Source of the DNA: Galaxea fascicularis
Lineage: Eukaryota; Cnidaria; Anthozoa; Scleractinia; Euphylliidae
Assembly: GCA_948470475.1 (NCBI GenBank)
Contig: OX419340.1
Coordinates: forward strand, 12,664,502-12,728,501
DNA: 64,000 nucleotides
Reading direction: 5' to 3'
Positions within the stretch are counted from its first letter, which is position 1. Every line of letters starts with the position of its first letter. Of this stretch, positions 11,073-25,100 are shown piece by piece. A program made the translations under genes and the position numbers. The notes beneath the pieces were generated by a model. It saw only the letters and a list, made by a program, of their open reading frames with translations, was not told where the DNA came from and made no database searches.

Positions 11073-12831
11073 ATGGCGGACACCAACAGCGCACCAGTCC
11101 GAGAGTACAAGACGGATGTGGCTCTATACGAGAAAGGAAGACCGGAGTACTCAAAAGAATCCGTCGAATTTCTCCTCAATCGCGTCGGTGTGTTACCTTC
11201 AGACAACAAAGAACCAACAAAACTCTTGGAGGTAGCGGCGGGAACGGGAAAATTTACGCGAGCGATGGTCGAAGTACTGACTGCAAAGAAAGCGAAAGTG
11301 GAAATAATTGCCAGTGATGTTCAGAGGGAAATGTGTGATATATTTCGACACTTTGTTCCTGGAATCGAAATTCTTCAATTTCCTGCTGAAAATATGGGTA
11401 AGATAGAGTGCCACATGCTGAAATTAGGACATTGAACGTGCCAATTTCACCGACATTCCACCGGCACCCCCCTCCCCCTCCCTATAGAGGACACGATTCC
11501 GGTAGGCCTTTCTGTTGCCAACTCAGATTCCAACACCGCCATACAGGCTTAAAAATTTAGGCCAAGACTCCCTTTTTAATAGCAAATACAGTGCATCTGA
11601 CAACCTCATCATCTTGCTGACTGTTCTCCTTTGGTTTCTAATACTCCTCACAGCAGCCAGCTTTGTCTAAAGCTGACATGTCAATACAGATGTTATAAAA
11701 TATTGTCTTAGTAACACCATGCTGTTTTATGTGCAAATAAACAAACAAAACCAAACAACTTGATAGAGTACCCCCTGCCCTAAAATGGCACCAGCAAAAA
11801 AGTGGGAGTAGCATATATTCATCCTGTATGAACAATGTGTTGTACAGGGGTTTCAATAATTATTTTTGAGATAGCTGTCCAAGTTAACCAAAGAAGGTGA
11901 TAACCTGATGAACGTTTTAAATAAGTCAAGTGAAAAGACGGTGGTGACAGGTAAATTCTAACAATGTATGCAGCAGTTTTCGCCTGTTGCTGGCTTCTAA
12001 TGAAACCCCTGGTTGTAAACTGCTTATTTTGGTGAGTAATTAACCTACATGAAAGGAACCGCGAGCATACCACCAACTAAAGATTTGGCTAGACACAAAA
12101 CACCATTTTTACACTGTGAGTGGGATAAATGTTGAACAGAGTTCCTTGTCCTAAAACCAGCTGAACACCTTGCGAGCATGCTCACCTGCTACGCATATTT
12201 CACTAGACACAAGAAATTTCTCCACCTTGTAACCTTTTAAGGCATTTGCTTGGAAATGTCACAGCACAGGTGGCTAGTGTGAATAATCTAGTAAGCAATG
12301 TGCCATTAGGTACTGAATCCAATGTTTTGTCTTGTTTTTCCAGCCCTTCCAGATGAGAGTATTTCAGTAATCATTTGTGCTCAATCATTTCAATGGTTTT
12401 CCAGTGAAAAGTCAGTGGCAGAAATCTGTCGTGTTCTTACACCAGGAGGGAAATTTGGAATGATCTGGAATCACAGGGACTGGTCAGTGCCTTGGGTGAG
12501 GGCTATGCAAGATATTGTTGATCCATTTGTCAGACAGACAGACATGCCTGCTGATCCCAGGCAACTTAAGTGGATGGAAAGTTTAGACATGTCTGGCAAA
12601 TTTACTCAGGTAGAAAGAACCACTGAGTTTAGAACCTTTTTGGAAGGTGACATAGATATAATTTTATGTGGTATCATGTGTATAAGTGCAATTAGCCAGA
12701 GCAGTGAGGATAAGAGAGAAATGGTCAAAGCTAAGATCAGAGATATCCTTACAAATCACCCTGATTTACAAGGGACAGAAGTGTATAAGTTGCCACATAT
12801 TACTGATATTTGTTGGTGTACAAAGAAATAA
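11073..12831 (+). CDS. class I SAM-dependent methyltransferase (Methyltransf_11-like), copy 2
   Basis: Two exons, 11073-11397 and 12344-12831, with a phase-1 GT-AG junction that joins in frame to 270 aa. This is about the usual size for small type-11 methyltransferases of the TMT1/CRG1-like kind. Residues 1-40 hold a YEKGRPEYS segment typical of this family. Motif I is LLEVAAGTGKFT (about residues 46-57), the acidic motif II region is IIASDV, and post-motif signatures are ALPDESISVIICAQSFQWF and GGKFGMIWNHRD. It probably transfers a methyl group from SAM to a small molecule; the substrate cannot be told. No signal peptide or membrane segment is seen. The start has in-frame family-like sequence directly after it. 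AATAAA is at 12884-12889. Copy 1 at 1262-3129 is its broken duplicate. Confidence 0.88.
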
Positions 12832-15106
12832 CCAACTGAGGAACTGTTAAGTCATGCAGTTTTATAATGATTCTAAAGTTATTAATAAATGCAGTGGAGG
12901 TGACTAAGACTTAATTGCTTTTTGATAAGCATTTTTTGAAAGCTAACATTTCTCAAGTGACCAGCCTCATAGGAACAACACCAAGAAACAATCCTTTGTT
13001 AGCAGTGCGTATACCTTCAAACCCAGCCGTTCTTTTTAATTGTTCACATACTCTCCACCTTGGGTTTTTCATAGATCTGTGATAATTTTTGGTTTTCATC
13101 AGTGTTTAAAAAGGTTTTTGTGAATGGGGAAAGTTAAGGTGCTGAATGGTATGGTAAGCAACTCATGCCATATCTGAGCTCCTCGCATCAGAGATGACTA
13201 AAAAAGATTAAAAGCATATGCATGTCATGCATGCTCAAGTGCCGATCTTGTTGTCTTGAAAGTTTTGAAGTTTCATAAGTTCAGTTGTTTATATTTCCAC
13301 TTCCACTCAGTAGATTGTTTTCAATTTTTCACTAACAACTAAAATCAATTGGCTACATATATAGTCTGACTTTTCAAAAATTCTGTCAGTAGGAAAAAAA
13401 TTAAGAAAGCAATAGTCAAAAAGTAGATTTTTTTCTTAATAACATGTAATATAGGAGTATGAGGAGTTTGAGAAGATCTTACCAGCCTGTTTGTTAAATA
13501 ATTCAGTAGATTTCAAGTTGAGGAGTTCAACTGAATGTGTGATATGGTTGCTATGGTAACAGGTTTCCTGAAATAAATATGATATAATGAATCTATGATT
13601 TTTCTTTTATTCCTGTGGCAAATTTCATACTGGTACCACAAACCAAACACCATTTAGAAAACAATTTGTAGAACTTGTCTCAGGAAAATGAAATTCTATT
13701 TCTTACCACCTTATGTGGCTGAACGATTGGATTTGGAGAACCGGGCCGCACACCCCAACCAAGAATTCCAAGGAGTACCTCCCCCCTTCCCCCCCCCCCC
13801 CCCGCATCCGTTCGTTGTTTGCCTTATCCTCTAACTCCTCGGTATGACGGCACTTGAAAGCCTTTGTACGAGTGGTAAGAGTCTCGTGTTCTAGACGTTT
13901 TTCTCCTCGGGAGCACTTTCTTAGCGTGCCTTTTCTCAGGATCTTAGCTCGTTTGTAAGTTTGGTTTTCTTGCCGATCTTTCTCTTCTAACTTTTCTGAC
14001 GGAGTACGTTGATAGATTCTGAAGGGTTGTCGTCAGTTCTCTGTAACGAGGGAGCTGGCAACTGTAACAAGGCCTGTTTCGGGAGAAAACAAAATTCTTC
14101 CGGGAATCTGGGAATTTTGACGGGAATCGAGAGACTCCGGAATTTTCCTTGGAAATATGACATACTTCTGGGACATTGCAGAAAAAAAGCTAAGTTTGAC
14201 ATTTTTGCCAGAACTTCACCAATAAAATCGGAAGAATCTTCTAAATTCCCGGGAGGACTTAAAATTACAGTGTTGCCCAAACAACGTTTGTTAGAGTTGC
14301 CCCCCCCCCCCCTCCCGTCCCCGTATGTTGATATATTTGATATATGTAGATGGTCATGAAGCCGACAAATTTCTGTTTCATGTTTTTGTTCGCTTTTTTG
14401 GCCTTGACCCTGCACAAAAACACACTTTTTTCGGCAGGATAACCAATCAAAAGTTTCGACTAATTTATTCGCGACTAACTTGCCGAGCAAAAACAAAAGA
14501 TTGGGCAGGGTCACGGTCGGTTCAACATCTGTTGCGACTGCACTGTTCTTGCTTTTGATATTTCCAGGGTTTAACAACCAGTCCGATGTACAGTTCATAC
14601 GTTCAAAGGCGCGATGAACGATTCAAAAATCATTAATGGCCAGGAAGCAGGAGACATATCCAGCCGAAGCTTTTCGCCGACCGTTGGCGTTTATTGAAAG
14701 GGTTAAACATGATCATGAACGAACGCCGCTAGTTAACGTATGCAAGGTAATCCTTCGTTTTTTTGTTTGTTTTTTTTTTTTGTCACGGTTTGGCGCCCAT
14801 GGTAAACTATAAACGTGTGAACGCTGTAGAGAAACACAACAGAGTAGCGAAGAACAGGACCCAAAGAATCATCAAAGCCAACTCTCCCGACAATCACTGG
14901 AACACCAACAAATTGGCCCTCCAACACATGGTTTCCCTTTACCCTCTCCCATACCATGTCGATGAACAACGAAGACTTGATGATACGTATAACGTCTGCA
15001 AGTGACGATGCTGAAGGCTAAATGGGTAGTGGGGATGATTTTTGGCTAATGTGGGAAAATTGATGTTGTCCGGGCAATACTGTGAGCTAGTGGCATCAAT
15101 ACTCGA
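12832..15106. repeat. 3' flank of copy 2, duplicate of 3130-5231
   Basis: Holds the 3' UTR with its AATAAA (12884-12889), poly-C runs near 13785-13802 and 14300, and the same apparently non-coding sequence as the copy 1 flank. Homology ends at about 15106, just short of the WDR90 3' end. No coding exon is supported. Confidence 0.7.
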
Positions 15107-15881
15107 CTGGCCGCGATTGTAATTTTAGATTATTTGGATTTGGGAAGTAGAGGAAGCATCACACTGCCAGCACTCACTTTGTACTCTGTTTCAAGATAAC
15201 AATCCTTGACTCGACATCATGTGGGTTGGCTTGTGGGTTCTTTTCTCCGTCCAGAATACCACCTTTCTTCTATGAGGATATCGATAACTCGCATAAAAGG
15301 CAGCTGCAGGTGTCTTTTTCTGTAAAGAAATAAGGTCTGCCAGACTGCTTGTCAGACCCCGTAGTGTTTGTTGGTAAGGATCGTTGGTAAGGAGCGAATG
15401 GAATCACACTGCTACAAGTTACCAGAAATGTTACGCTTTTTTTATTTCACATTCCTTACCTCCTTCTCGCCACGTTTTTACCATTTTTACCAGTTCGCTC
15501 AAACTGAAACGCTCACGCGGGTTTTGAAATAGACTATTTGCGAAAGAATAGATTAGAATAACAATAACCTTGTTCATTGGTGAGTCTTTTTTGTGAGGGT
15601 ACCTGTGGAAGACGCGTCCATCCTAATGTTTTCTAAACCGAAGAAGCATTCTCTTTGGATCACATTAAGGCCCAAACATTTCTGGTCCATAACCATCCAA
15701 ACATACGATGCAATGGACCTTTTGTAAGTGTGCTCTTTCGCAGCCCAGTCCTTTACGGTGTTAACTTTGAGAGACTGGTCACTAGACAGTAGACAGTAGG
15801 GTCTTGAGGACATAAGACCCAAACATCAACACACAATGGCGTGTTGACATTTTTGTTACTCAAGCGTTCGCTGTAACGCAG
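15107..15881 (-). other. WDR90 3' UTR and intergenic spacer
   Basis: Follows the WDR90 stop on the minus strand. A minus-strand AATAAA (TTTATT at 15441-15446) is a candidate poly(A) signal giving a 3' UTR of about 440 bp. An 82-codon minus frame at 15574-15822 has no recognisable domain and is probably chance. Confidence 0.4.
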
Positions 15882-18800
15882 CTAAGCTTTTACAGTCCAC
15901 ATCAACACCTCGGTGTGGCTCGTTGAACACATAAGCTCTCCTGATGGAGCAAACGTCACATTGTCAACAGCACTACAGTGTCCCGGAAAATCTTGAAAAT
16001 TGCCCTCAGCGTAATCTAGAAGTTTCACAAGACGTTCTGAAGGCAAAACAAAAGAGAACATTAAAGTTATATGTAAACTCGTCCGTCCGTCAGTCCCTCA
16101 ATCAGTCCACCAATCAGTCCGTTTGTCAGTCAGACAGTCAATCAGTCAGTCGGTCAGTCAGACAGTCAATCAGTCAGTCCGTCAGTCAGTCCACCAGTTA
16201 GTCAGACAGTCAATCAGTCAGTCCGTCAGTCAGTCCACCAGTTAGTCAGACAGTCAATCAGTCATTCTGCAAAAATTATTTCAGCATTACTTGATCGCTA
16301 CCTTCTGTTGCTATAGCAATTAGATTTCCCCTGGGTGATATATCCATGGATGTCGCCCACTGTGTCAGCGCAGCTGAGCGTACAACCTGTGAAATGAAAC
16401 AGTTCAGCATTTAAACCAGAAAAGTCTCAGCTCAATGAAATGAGAGTTGCATCAAAATATAATTTTGCGAATACTTATCCGTACCTCTTTCTGCGATAGG
16501 CTGTAAAACTGCACCGCCTTCTGCATACCATAGCCAGTGTAGACAACAATATCAGGGTCTGTTGGAGAGAACTGGGCCAGGCTGGGAGGAAGCTGATCAT
16601 ACTGAGCCTGGACAAGAGTAAATTAATGACGATGAACTATTACGCTTGTTGATAGGAAATGAAAACTTTCAGGCAAAATAAATGCATGAAAATGCAAAAG
16701 GGCTAGAACCTGATAAACAATGGCACTGTAGAGAGCTGAGGTGGGAAGTGATGGACCACTAGCTAAGAAAATTTCACAAAGGGAACGGAGAGAGGCTGCC
16801 ACAGCCTACAATGCCAATTATTAAAGAAAAAAAAAAAAGGTTTTCTGTCAAACTTATCAGTTCAGTGATCCTGGATGTCTGTGGTCGTATCAAAGAATGT
16901 TTGAAGAATACGGATTAATGACAGTATCCGAGTATCTGAGCAACTGTGCACCTACCCCTCCCCTAAACCAACTTTAACACCAACTTATTAACTTGTTAAC
17001 TTGTAGCGTTAGGGGAGGGGTGGGTGTGCAGTTGCCCAGATACCAACATTGATCCAAGAATAAATCCTTCGTGCTTCAGACAGTAAAAGCGAAAAATACT
17101 GAAAGAGCCATGGCACGATCACGTGGTGGCTAATGCCGTTGCAACAAAGGTGATTCTTGCAGCCTTGCTCGTTAAGCGATAAGTATATTATAGCAAAAAT
17201 CGAGCTTATTTTAACACAAATATCAGTCACTTAGTCTTACACGATCCCCTCTTCTGATAGCTTTTCCATCAGGTCCAACAGGTGGAGCAGGGAATGTCAG
17301 CCAGTCAACCAGCTCACAGAAGTCTTTGGACCAATCAGCACTCCAGATACTCACTCGGCGGTCAGCACTTGCTGCCAGCCACAGCAGTGGAGATGATAAA
17401 GAATACTGTTGATCCTGACATAACAGTTGATGGAAAAGCAAGGTTAAGCAACTAAATCCATGTAACGATCTCAATGTAAGGGCTTGCGAGTTTGTGATTC
17501 TGAGGCAAAATATATCTAAAACAAACTACAGTCAAACCGGAAAGCCAGTTAATAGGAACATCTCATCATTACAGACAATGCTGTCGGTCCCAGCATTAAT
17601 TCACCCCGCCAATGTGGTCAGTCATTGCAATGAACAATTGACAGTTTTTTGGTCAAGACAGAAACAAGCGGGAAACAATTTAAGACCATGAATAACGAAA
17701 ATCTGTTCGGTACAACAGAACAGACAAAGGATTTTCACTGGTGTGACCCACTACATACGGACAGTTTTGAGTGGTCCAAGGGTGTCCGTAATGACTCGGT
17801 GTGACACACAACTGTTCTCACCCCGCTAATGTCTTAGGACTAGTCATCTAGTCATGGCTACGTCTTTAGTGAACCCCAGGAGTGGCATTTTTTCCCCATC
17901 ATTCGCAATGTTAACAGCTCTGTTAAGAGATAAGGGAGCTTCAACAAGCTCACTAAGCAAAACACATTAAGTAATAGACTTGACGAACGACTTTCTTAAA
18001 TGTTCTGCTGGTGTTTGGCACTGCTATTATTTAGGTTCCTTTTCCTTTTGGGTTATGAAATGCTCCGATTACATTTCAAGTCCTAATGCACAAGGCCGCT
18101 TTCAAATATAATTCCTGCCATCCATACTTTGTTTGTGCATCATGGCCACCATCTCTACAATACGAAGCGCAAAGTGAGTGTTATACGCGCTAGCCTTCGG
18201 GCACCCACCGCTAGAAAAACTTCATCAGTGATTACCTTAACAGAGGACACGTGGAGGCACGTGATTGGTGCACCTTTGTGGTCATTCAATAATCGAACTG
18301 TGAGTCCTGTAGAGGGACTGCTTATAGCCAACAAACCATCTTGGGCTCCACTGATTATCACCCTACCTGTACAATTGGTAGACACAAAAATACTGTCAAG
18401 ACTGCTTGTTACTTTTCGAAGTTTCATATCATGAAACAGGACCAACTGATACTTTTGCCTTTATCAATGTAGTTATTTATGAAAATTTCGTGTAATGTTT
18501 ATATTATAAAATTAATGAATTGTTAGCTGTTGTTATTATTATTGTTATGGTCTTTCACCCAGTTGGAGCTCTTGCTCTGTTGGGACTGTTCCTCAATGAG
18601 TTTTTTTTTTCTTTCTTTTCAATTAATCTGTTTTGAATTTGTTTTAATTCAGTGGAAGTTTTAATAAATAGAACCTGAACAGTGGCCCAGACTGCATTTA
18701 TACTTCAGATGAACGAGTAATCCTGTAGCTCTTCCAGACCTATATTTTCATTGGTGCCTGTGACTTGTAGCGTCTTTTTTTTTATCAGGAATAGGGGTAT

Positions 18801-21800
18801 TGTTTGTGTTGGGTCATCTATTGTTTCGTTCTCCAATCACATATCTCGTCTGGTAAGCTTGGGGTCTCTCAGACAATGTCCGCTCAAAACGTCGCTCGTC
18901 ATTTTAATCTACCTAACCACTCCAAACAGCACATGGCTATCTGCGGCCTTTCCCTACATCAAGGTACGACGGAAAGCCGCAAGAATCTGGAACAAAAATT
19001 CATCTTCCAAATCGGCACCCTTAATCCCCACGGTATTAACGAACGCTTTTCATTTAACTAATGTATTCCTATTTTTCACCATGCCATGTTACCACCAATA
19101 GCGTAGCTCCTACTCCACTATAAAACTACACACAACCCATAATCCCTCGATTCGTTCTGACGAAGGGCTAACGCTCGAAACGTCAGCTTTAAGAATCCCT
19201 GTACGGTGGTCAATTTGCATTTATCAACTCTGTTGACAATACCAAATTTTTGTTTACATAAGCTTAAGTTAGCTTCTGTTATCACATCAGAATCAGCTCG
19301 ATCGTAACATTCGGCTTCATAACTTCACAACACATTGAAATTGAATCGTAGGAGCGATAGGCAGCAATAGCGGGAAGCACAAGTGTAATATTACAATAAT
19401 AATAATTTAATCATTTCATCATTTATATCGCGCCGGCTACATTGAAATATGATCGCCGGCGCTTAAAGTACAAGTGCCTTTTCGATTTTACCCCGCACTG
19501 CGGCTGTGCCTTGCGTTCCACGCCTCCTGCACTGATTGTGAGGCCTCTTCTACTATAAAAGCTCACTAAGTATTTAAGCATCATTCTGAGGGGGAAGAAG
19601 CACTTTTTTAAAGAGTTATGACGTTATGCATATTTCCCCGGACAAAATCGGGTTTTGTCCGAGCAAAAACAGATTTGACCGGACAACTTGACCGGCGCCG
19701 GCCGGGAAATTATTTCAAGCGCTTATGAGTGATGATCTTACCATCGGCTGAGAATGATATAGCAGTGATGGCAGCGCCATGAGGCTGCATCTTCATGATC
19801 ATCTCCACTTTCCCAAGATCAAATATCCTGATGGTTCCATCACTGTACCCAGCTACACAGTGGGAGGGTTGGGTGACAGTCTCATCAGGTGGAGGGTGTG
19901 GGTGAACAGTAGCCACTGTGTGTCCTTCATTTGTAATCGACTTCGTTGGGGTGGCTGCAGGCACCGGACTGAAGGACACACAGTTGCAGGTCTACAACAA
20001 CAAACGGACGAGTCACTTATGTTATTCATAGTACACTCAACAAAATTACTCAATTCTGATTGGTCAAGAGCAGTACAATTAATCCCAAATAGTACTCCGT
20101 AGGAGTACCTATTAAGTTTCCATGACAACGGCGCGTAAGTTCGTAATTTTGTTGAATGAACTATAAATAAAAAATCGCACGACCTTCTCGTACAATTTGG
20201 GATTAATAGATACTCATGATTTTGCAAGTTCCCAAATTTGAGAACTTTTAAAATCACTCGTACCTATTAATCTCGAATTGTACTCGAGGTCGTGCGATTT
20301 CCTATACTTATTACACATTGAATTCGCTGTCTCTTTTCTGATTGGCCGGAAGCGTATGGTGAATTTTCGAAATCAGTGCTTGTGACAGCACCTAGCTGCC
20401 GATTATACAATAATCATCTCAAGGTCACGGGTAATCACATCATGTATGACCGCGGTGCATGATTTCCAAGGATAATCATGTCACGTTCGCGCGCTTTATG
20501 TGGCTTGCCGTCGCTGAAGAACCACAATGACGTCCAGGTTTGCGAGTGAATGTTTGCTGTCGTGACAATTTTTTTTCGTTCAGGATATAACAAAGCAATC
20601 ATTAGTTTCGGCTTTTGTGATGCCCAAAATAATCAAGGTCTCGGTAAAAGTTATCATAGCTCTTACCTCGACCTTGATTAAGGTATTCTGGATATCACAA
20701 AAATCTCATCAAATAATTGTTTATTATCAGTTGATAAACTAATTTTAGTGGTATCGTTATCGCATCATGAATTAGCTTTGGATATATACGGTCCAACGTT
20801 TTAAGCAAATATTATGTTAAAGAATAAACCAGGCCAACATATCTGATCTGGTGAAAAACGATCGCAAAGAAAGTAACCATATTCTCCTAAGTATGGCGAA
20901 TGGAAGTGTCTGATCAGCCTGGCTGAAAGGTGACACTGGGTTATGCAATACCAGGTTTTAAGCAAACCGTAATTTCTAGATACCTGTCCAAGGACTTGGA
21001 ACTGTAGATGTTCTAAATTGTCTCCACTCCAGAGGTGTAAAATGCCATCTGCACTGCATGTTGCGAAATACTGATCGTCTGGGCCACTGAAAACCAGGTC
21101 ATTTATCTTTTGATGGGAAAATCGTTAGAAATCAATTACATGCCTTGTGTTTGACTATATTAGGGGCCGTTCATTTTTTATGGGGAGAGGGGGGAGGAGG
21201 ACTAGTGGGAACTGGGGGCGTATCATTTGCAAATTGTATGACACCCCCCCCAGCCTACTGGTTTTTTTACAATGCCCCTTCACAAAGAATTGTTTTTGCG
21301 ATAACCCCCCTCTCCCTAAATAAGTTGCACCAGCATTTTTCCACTTTTTTTTAGCTCAAAATGTAGCTCAACCCCTTCCCCCTCCCCTTTTGCTTTGATT
21401 GTTTTGGGCAGATCCCCATCAAAAGCCATTTTTTTGGCGTGCCTCCCCCCCCCTAAAAACCCTTTCTATTACGTCTACTGACCAAATTTTTCAGAGCGAT
21501 ACGTCAGAGGGCTAAAAACAAATTTTGGCCGGTATAGCAGTTCATGACCCACACGAACATACCTCAAAGTTGATAAGACGGAACAGAAGAACTACGCAGC
21601 CTCCATTTTCTCCTCTCACTGGTGGGCGGGGAGGGCGGGAAGGGGAGGGGGAGTGGAGGGCGTGGGCTTTAATCTTGCCATCATTACTCCTATCATCACT
21701 ATTATTCGGTGAAGTATAGTGAAGGGTCTGTTCAACTACTAAATATACCCAACCCTGTTGTTACAGAACGCTCCATCTTTCTATTTGTGGTTGGGACGTT

Positions 21801-22138
21801 GTTGGACTACAATGCACGGTTCAACATTTGTTGAGCAACAAATGTTGCACTTGCTGTTCAACAAATGTTGAACAATGTATCGTGTGATGTTGAACGTTGA
21901 AATACGCCGTTCAACATGTTGAAAGTTGTTGAACGAAAATAGAGCTTGGCTCTATTCCGTTCAACAAGTTGCCGCAACATTTGTTGCTCAAGAAATGTTG
22001 AACCGTGTATCATTCGCTTTAGAACACTTCAAGCCTGACCTGTTGGGCATGTCCGCTGACTAGTCGTATGCTAGTTCTTTCTTCCCAGTTAACATACCAT
22101 AAAGTACCTGAGGTAGTTCCAATAATTCCCTGGAAAAA

Positions 22139-22170
<32 letters not shown>

Positions 22171-25100
22171 TTAATAAGTATTCAACAAGTCTCAATACTT
22201 TACAATTCTTTGCAATTCTAAATTATTTTACAATTCTCAAATCAAACTAAATCAAATGAAATGTTGGTTTTTGGAGAGAGGGGAAAACCGGAGTACCCGG
22301 AGAAAAACCTCTCGGAGCAGAGTAGAGAACCAACAAACTCAGCCCACTTATGACGCCGAGCCCGAGAATCGAACCCGGGACACATTGGTGGAAGGCGAGC
22401 GCTCTCACCACTGCGCCAACCCTGCTCCCAATTAATTAAAATAATTAAAATAACGTAAATATTTCCGACGGAAAAGAGAGAGGCAAGTATGTAACAGGTA
22501 ACATTTCCTTACCGTTTCTAGTGCTTCGTCAAATGAAGCAGAAATAATAGCTCCATCAAGTACCATCTCGTCTTCCATCACAAGGCCATCACTTGACAAC
22601 CTATATTGCAACATGTAGATGTTGTTCCCAATGTAATTTTGTCACATTGTTTACGCTAATCTTAACGTTTTAATATGCATTTCCACAGCAAGAATAAGAA
22701 CAAAGAACCTAGTACCAGTAACAAACTGATATATGCCATTAATATATCGGCCAAAATTGCAGAGACGTCTGCAAGACAACTGCAAATGTACATAACAGTA
22801 ACAAGAGTTTAACCTGAAACCACCAGTAATTCAGAAATGGGGTTTTAACGGCCCAAATCAACATAGGTTTTGCCAGAGTAAAATGTTTCCGCTCATACTC
22901 TGGAATTTTTCGAAAGGGACTCTTATATAACACTCACATTACCTCGTACTTTCTCCAGGAAGTCTCATTTCACTCACTCCCACCACAGACCACAGTCGTA
23001 GATTTCCTGACGAGCTTCCAACAACAAGGATACCTCCATGACCCATTATCGTGCCTGTAAAACAATACAACCATCAAAGAGTAGCGAATGGATCGAACAC
23101 AGCACCTGGGTGAAAGTGTTGTGGTTTAAATTTTTTTCTAACGATTTTGATTTTGATTTTCCTTAGTTTCAGATTATGGTCATGAATTTGACACAAAGGA
23201 AAATAAAAACTAAACTGGTTAAAAAAATTTTAAACCAAACGTTAAAACCATGGTGTTGTTACCCCCTGAGTGCCGCCTACGTTCCTAGATTCTCCCTCTA
23301 CTTAAAATCTTTTTGACAACTCTGCACGTATGTGACGTGCTCAGTTTTAACGCAGGAAAACGGAGATGGCCATACATAATCAAGTTCAAGATCATACGAT
23401 TCACTCATTTCTCCACAACCATGAATGTTACCATGCCTATGAATAATCATACCGATTTCTGTGGTGTCGCCTTCCCAATGAATGAAACACTTGTTCTGTC
23501 TTGTGTCCCATGCTGACAGCATGCCTAAATTGAAAAACAGAAGACATCAAGTGTGTTACCAGCTACCCCAATCAAACGTCATGGCCTTTAGTTACTTCCG
23601 AAAGAGTCAAGAACTTACTACCTCAAAAAGTAGTGTCTGTGAACACTCTATCTGCCTTTGAGCAGTCCGCCTTGCCTGCTTTTAGATCCGCCAAGGTGCC
23701 CATTCACCTGAGCAGCTCTAAACGACGCTGGCCAGATCCTCCCAGTATAAGTATAAACTAGACTTAGATAGTACCTATTCTAGCTAAGTTCTAAAACAAA
23801 CTGCATATTGAAACACTTCTCACTTAACATCACATGCTTGGTGCTAAGTAAGAGATCAGCTGAAAACAAATTCATGAAAAAAGTTATTTCATGATTCCGA
23901 GCAGCGCAGGGATCCGTAACTCACCTGAACTGGTTCCAGCATACATAACGCTGTCTCCTGCGTACCACAAGGCGGTAAAAGCATAGAATTCGTCTCTCTG
24001 TAAAAGAGATGAGACATTTTCCCCTTATCTTGTGAGAATGAAATAAGTACCTTCGCCTGGTTATTTAATACATCACATGGAAGTTTATTCCTTTTTTTTT
24101 TTTCATAAACATTAATCCAAACGAAATGACCAACTTTTTTGAAAAGCAAAAAATAAGGTGTTCATTTGAGGTATCTTCATATTTACAAAGTCCCCTTGAC
24201 TTGTAGCCATCTTACACCATAATCACCACATGGCCTCATATACCCTGGGCTGTTTTGATACATCGCACCAAGCGGGCCACTTTGCTGAGGACAACAGGTC
24301 TGATCACTATACCAGGAACTAAGTGCCCTACTCTTTGCGAATAGTGTAAGTTATTTACGAACAGGTGTTGTGAGACAGGACCTACGGTTTAACCTCCTTA
24401 TCTGCATGAGAAGACTAGAAAGGGTAAAGGCCCTAGGAAACGAGGACACATTGTTGCCGACACAAATGTTTCCCCGTTTGCCCGCGCGCGCAACATTTGT
24501 TGCAGACACAAATTATGCGTCCGCAACAAATGTTTCCCCGTTTTGCGCAGCATGAAAACACAACATTCATTTTGTGTCCCGCGCGTATGCGCGCCTAAAA
24601 AACATCATGAGCAACAATGTGTCCGCAACAACGTATCCTCGTTTGTCAGGGCCTTAACCATTTCAGAGTCATTATAAATGCAGCACTTTCTCCTCAGTTA
24701 TTTTAAAGATCTGAGTTTGAACCCATGACCTCCCACATGGTAGTCCGATCTTCTTCCAACCGAGCTAACCAGTCGGCGGCAGAAATAAAATTTGGTTTTA
24801 TTAAAGTGCACCTAAAACCATTTTTTTTTTCGCTAAAATAAATCTATGCACTTGTTCGAAAAGCATTGCGAGCACTAAAGGTTATCTGTTTTATTAATCC
24901 TTTAAAGCGCAATATCGGTATATATATTCTCCACGCTGTACTCCATACATTTCCCATGGTGATGATGAGGAGAATTTGTTAAAGGATCAAGACCTTTATC
25001 ACTTGTTGATCACTTCCTATTTTCTCACAACCTTTATGTTTGTTTAAGCAGTATTACCATAAGGAGAAATTAAACATTAGTCACTCTTAGGGGTTGAAGG

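Noticed and set aside
15944..16201. Plus frame with repeated QSVSQS-like residues
   Set aside because: It is a translation of the CAGT minisatellite and lies across WDR90 coding sequence on the other strand.
16081..16265. Regular repeats that could suggest a CRISPR array
   Set aside because: There are no unique spacers of constant length and the genome is eukaryotic; this is a minisatellite.
22098..22129. Early donor GTATGT for WDR90 exon 31
   Set aside because: The longer exon to 22040 keeps the conserved WYVNWEERTSIRLVSGH strand and joins exon 32 in frame.
22380..22425. tRNA gene
   Set aside because: Box A and B are present, but the rest does not fold as a tRNA and the sequence recurs as a SINE body in four places. 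The same applies at 24690-24780, 29280-29330, 37130-37195 and 62085-62155.
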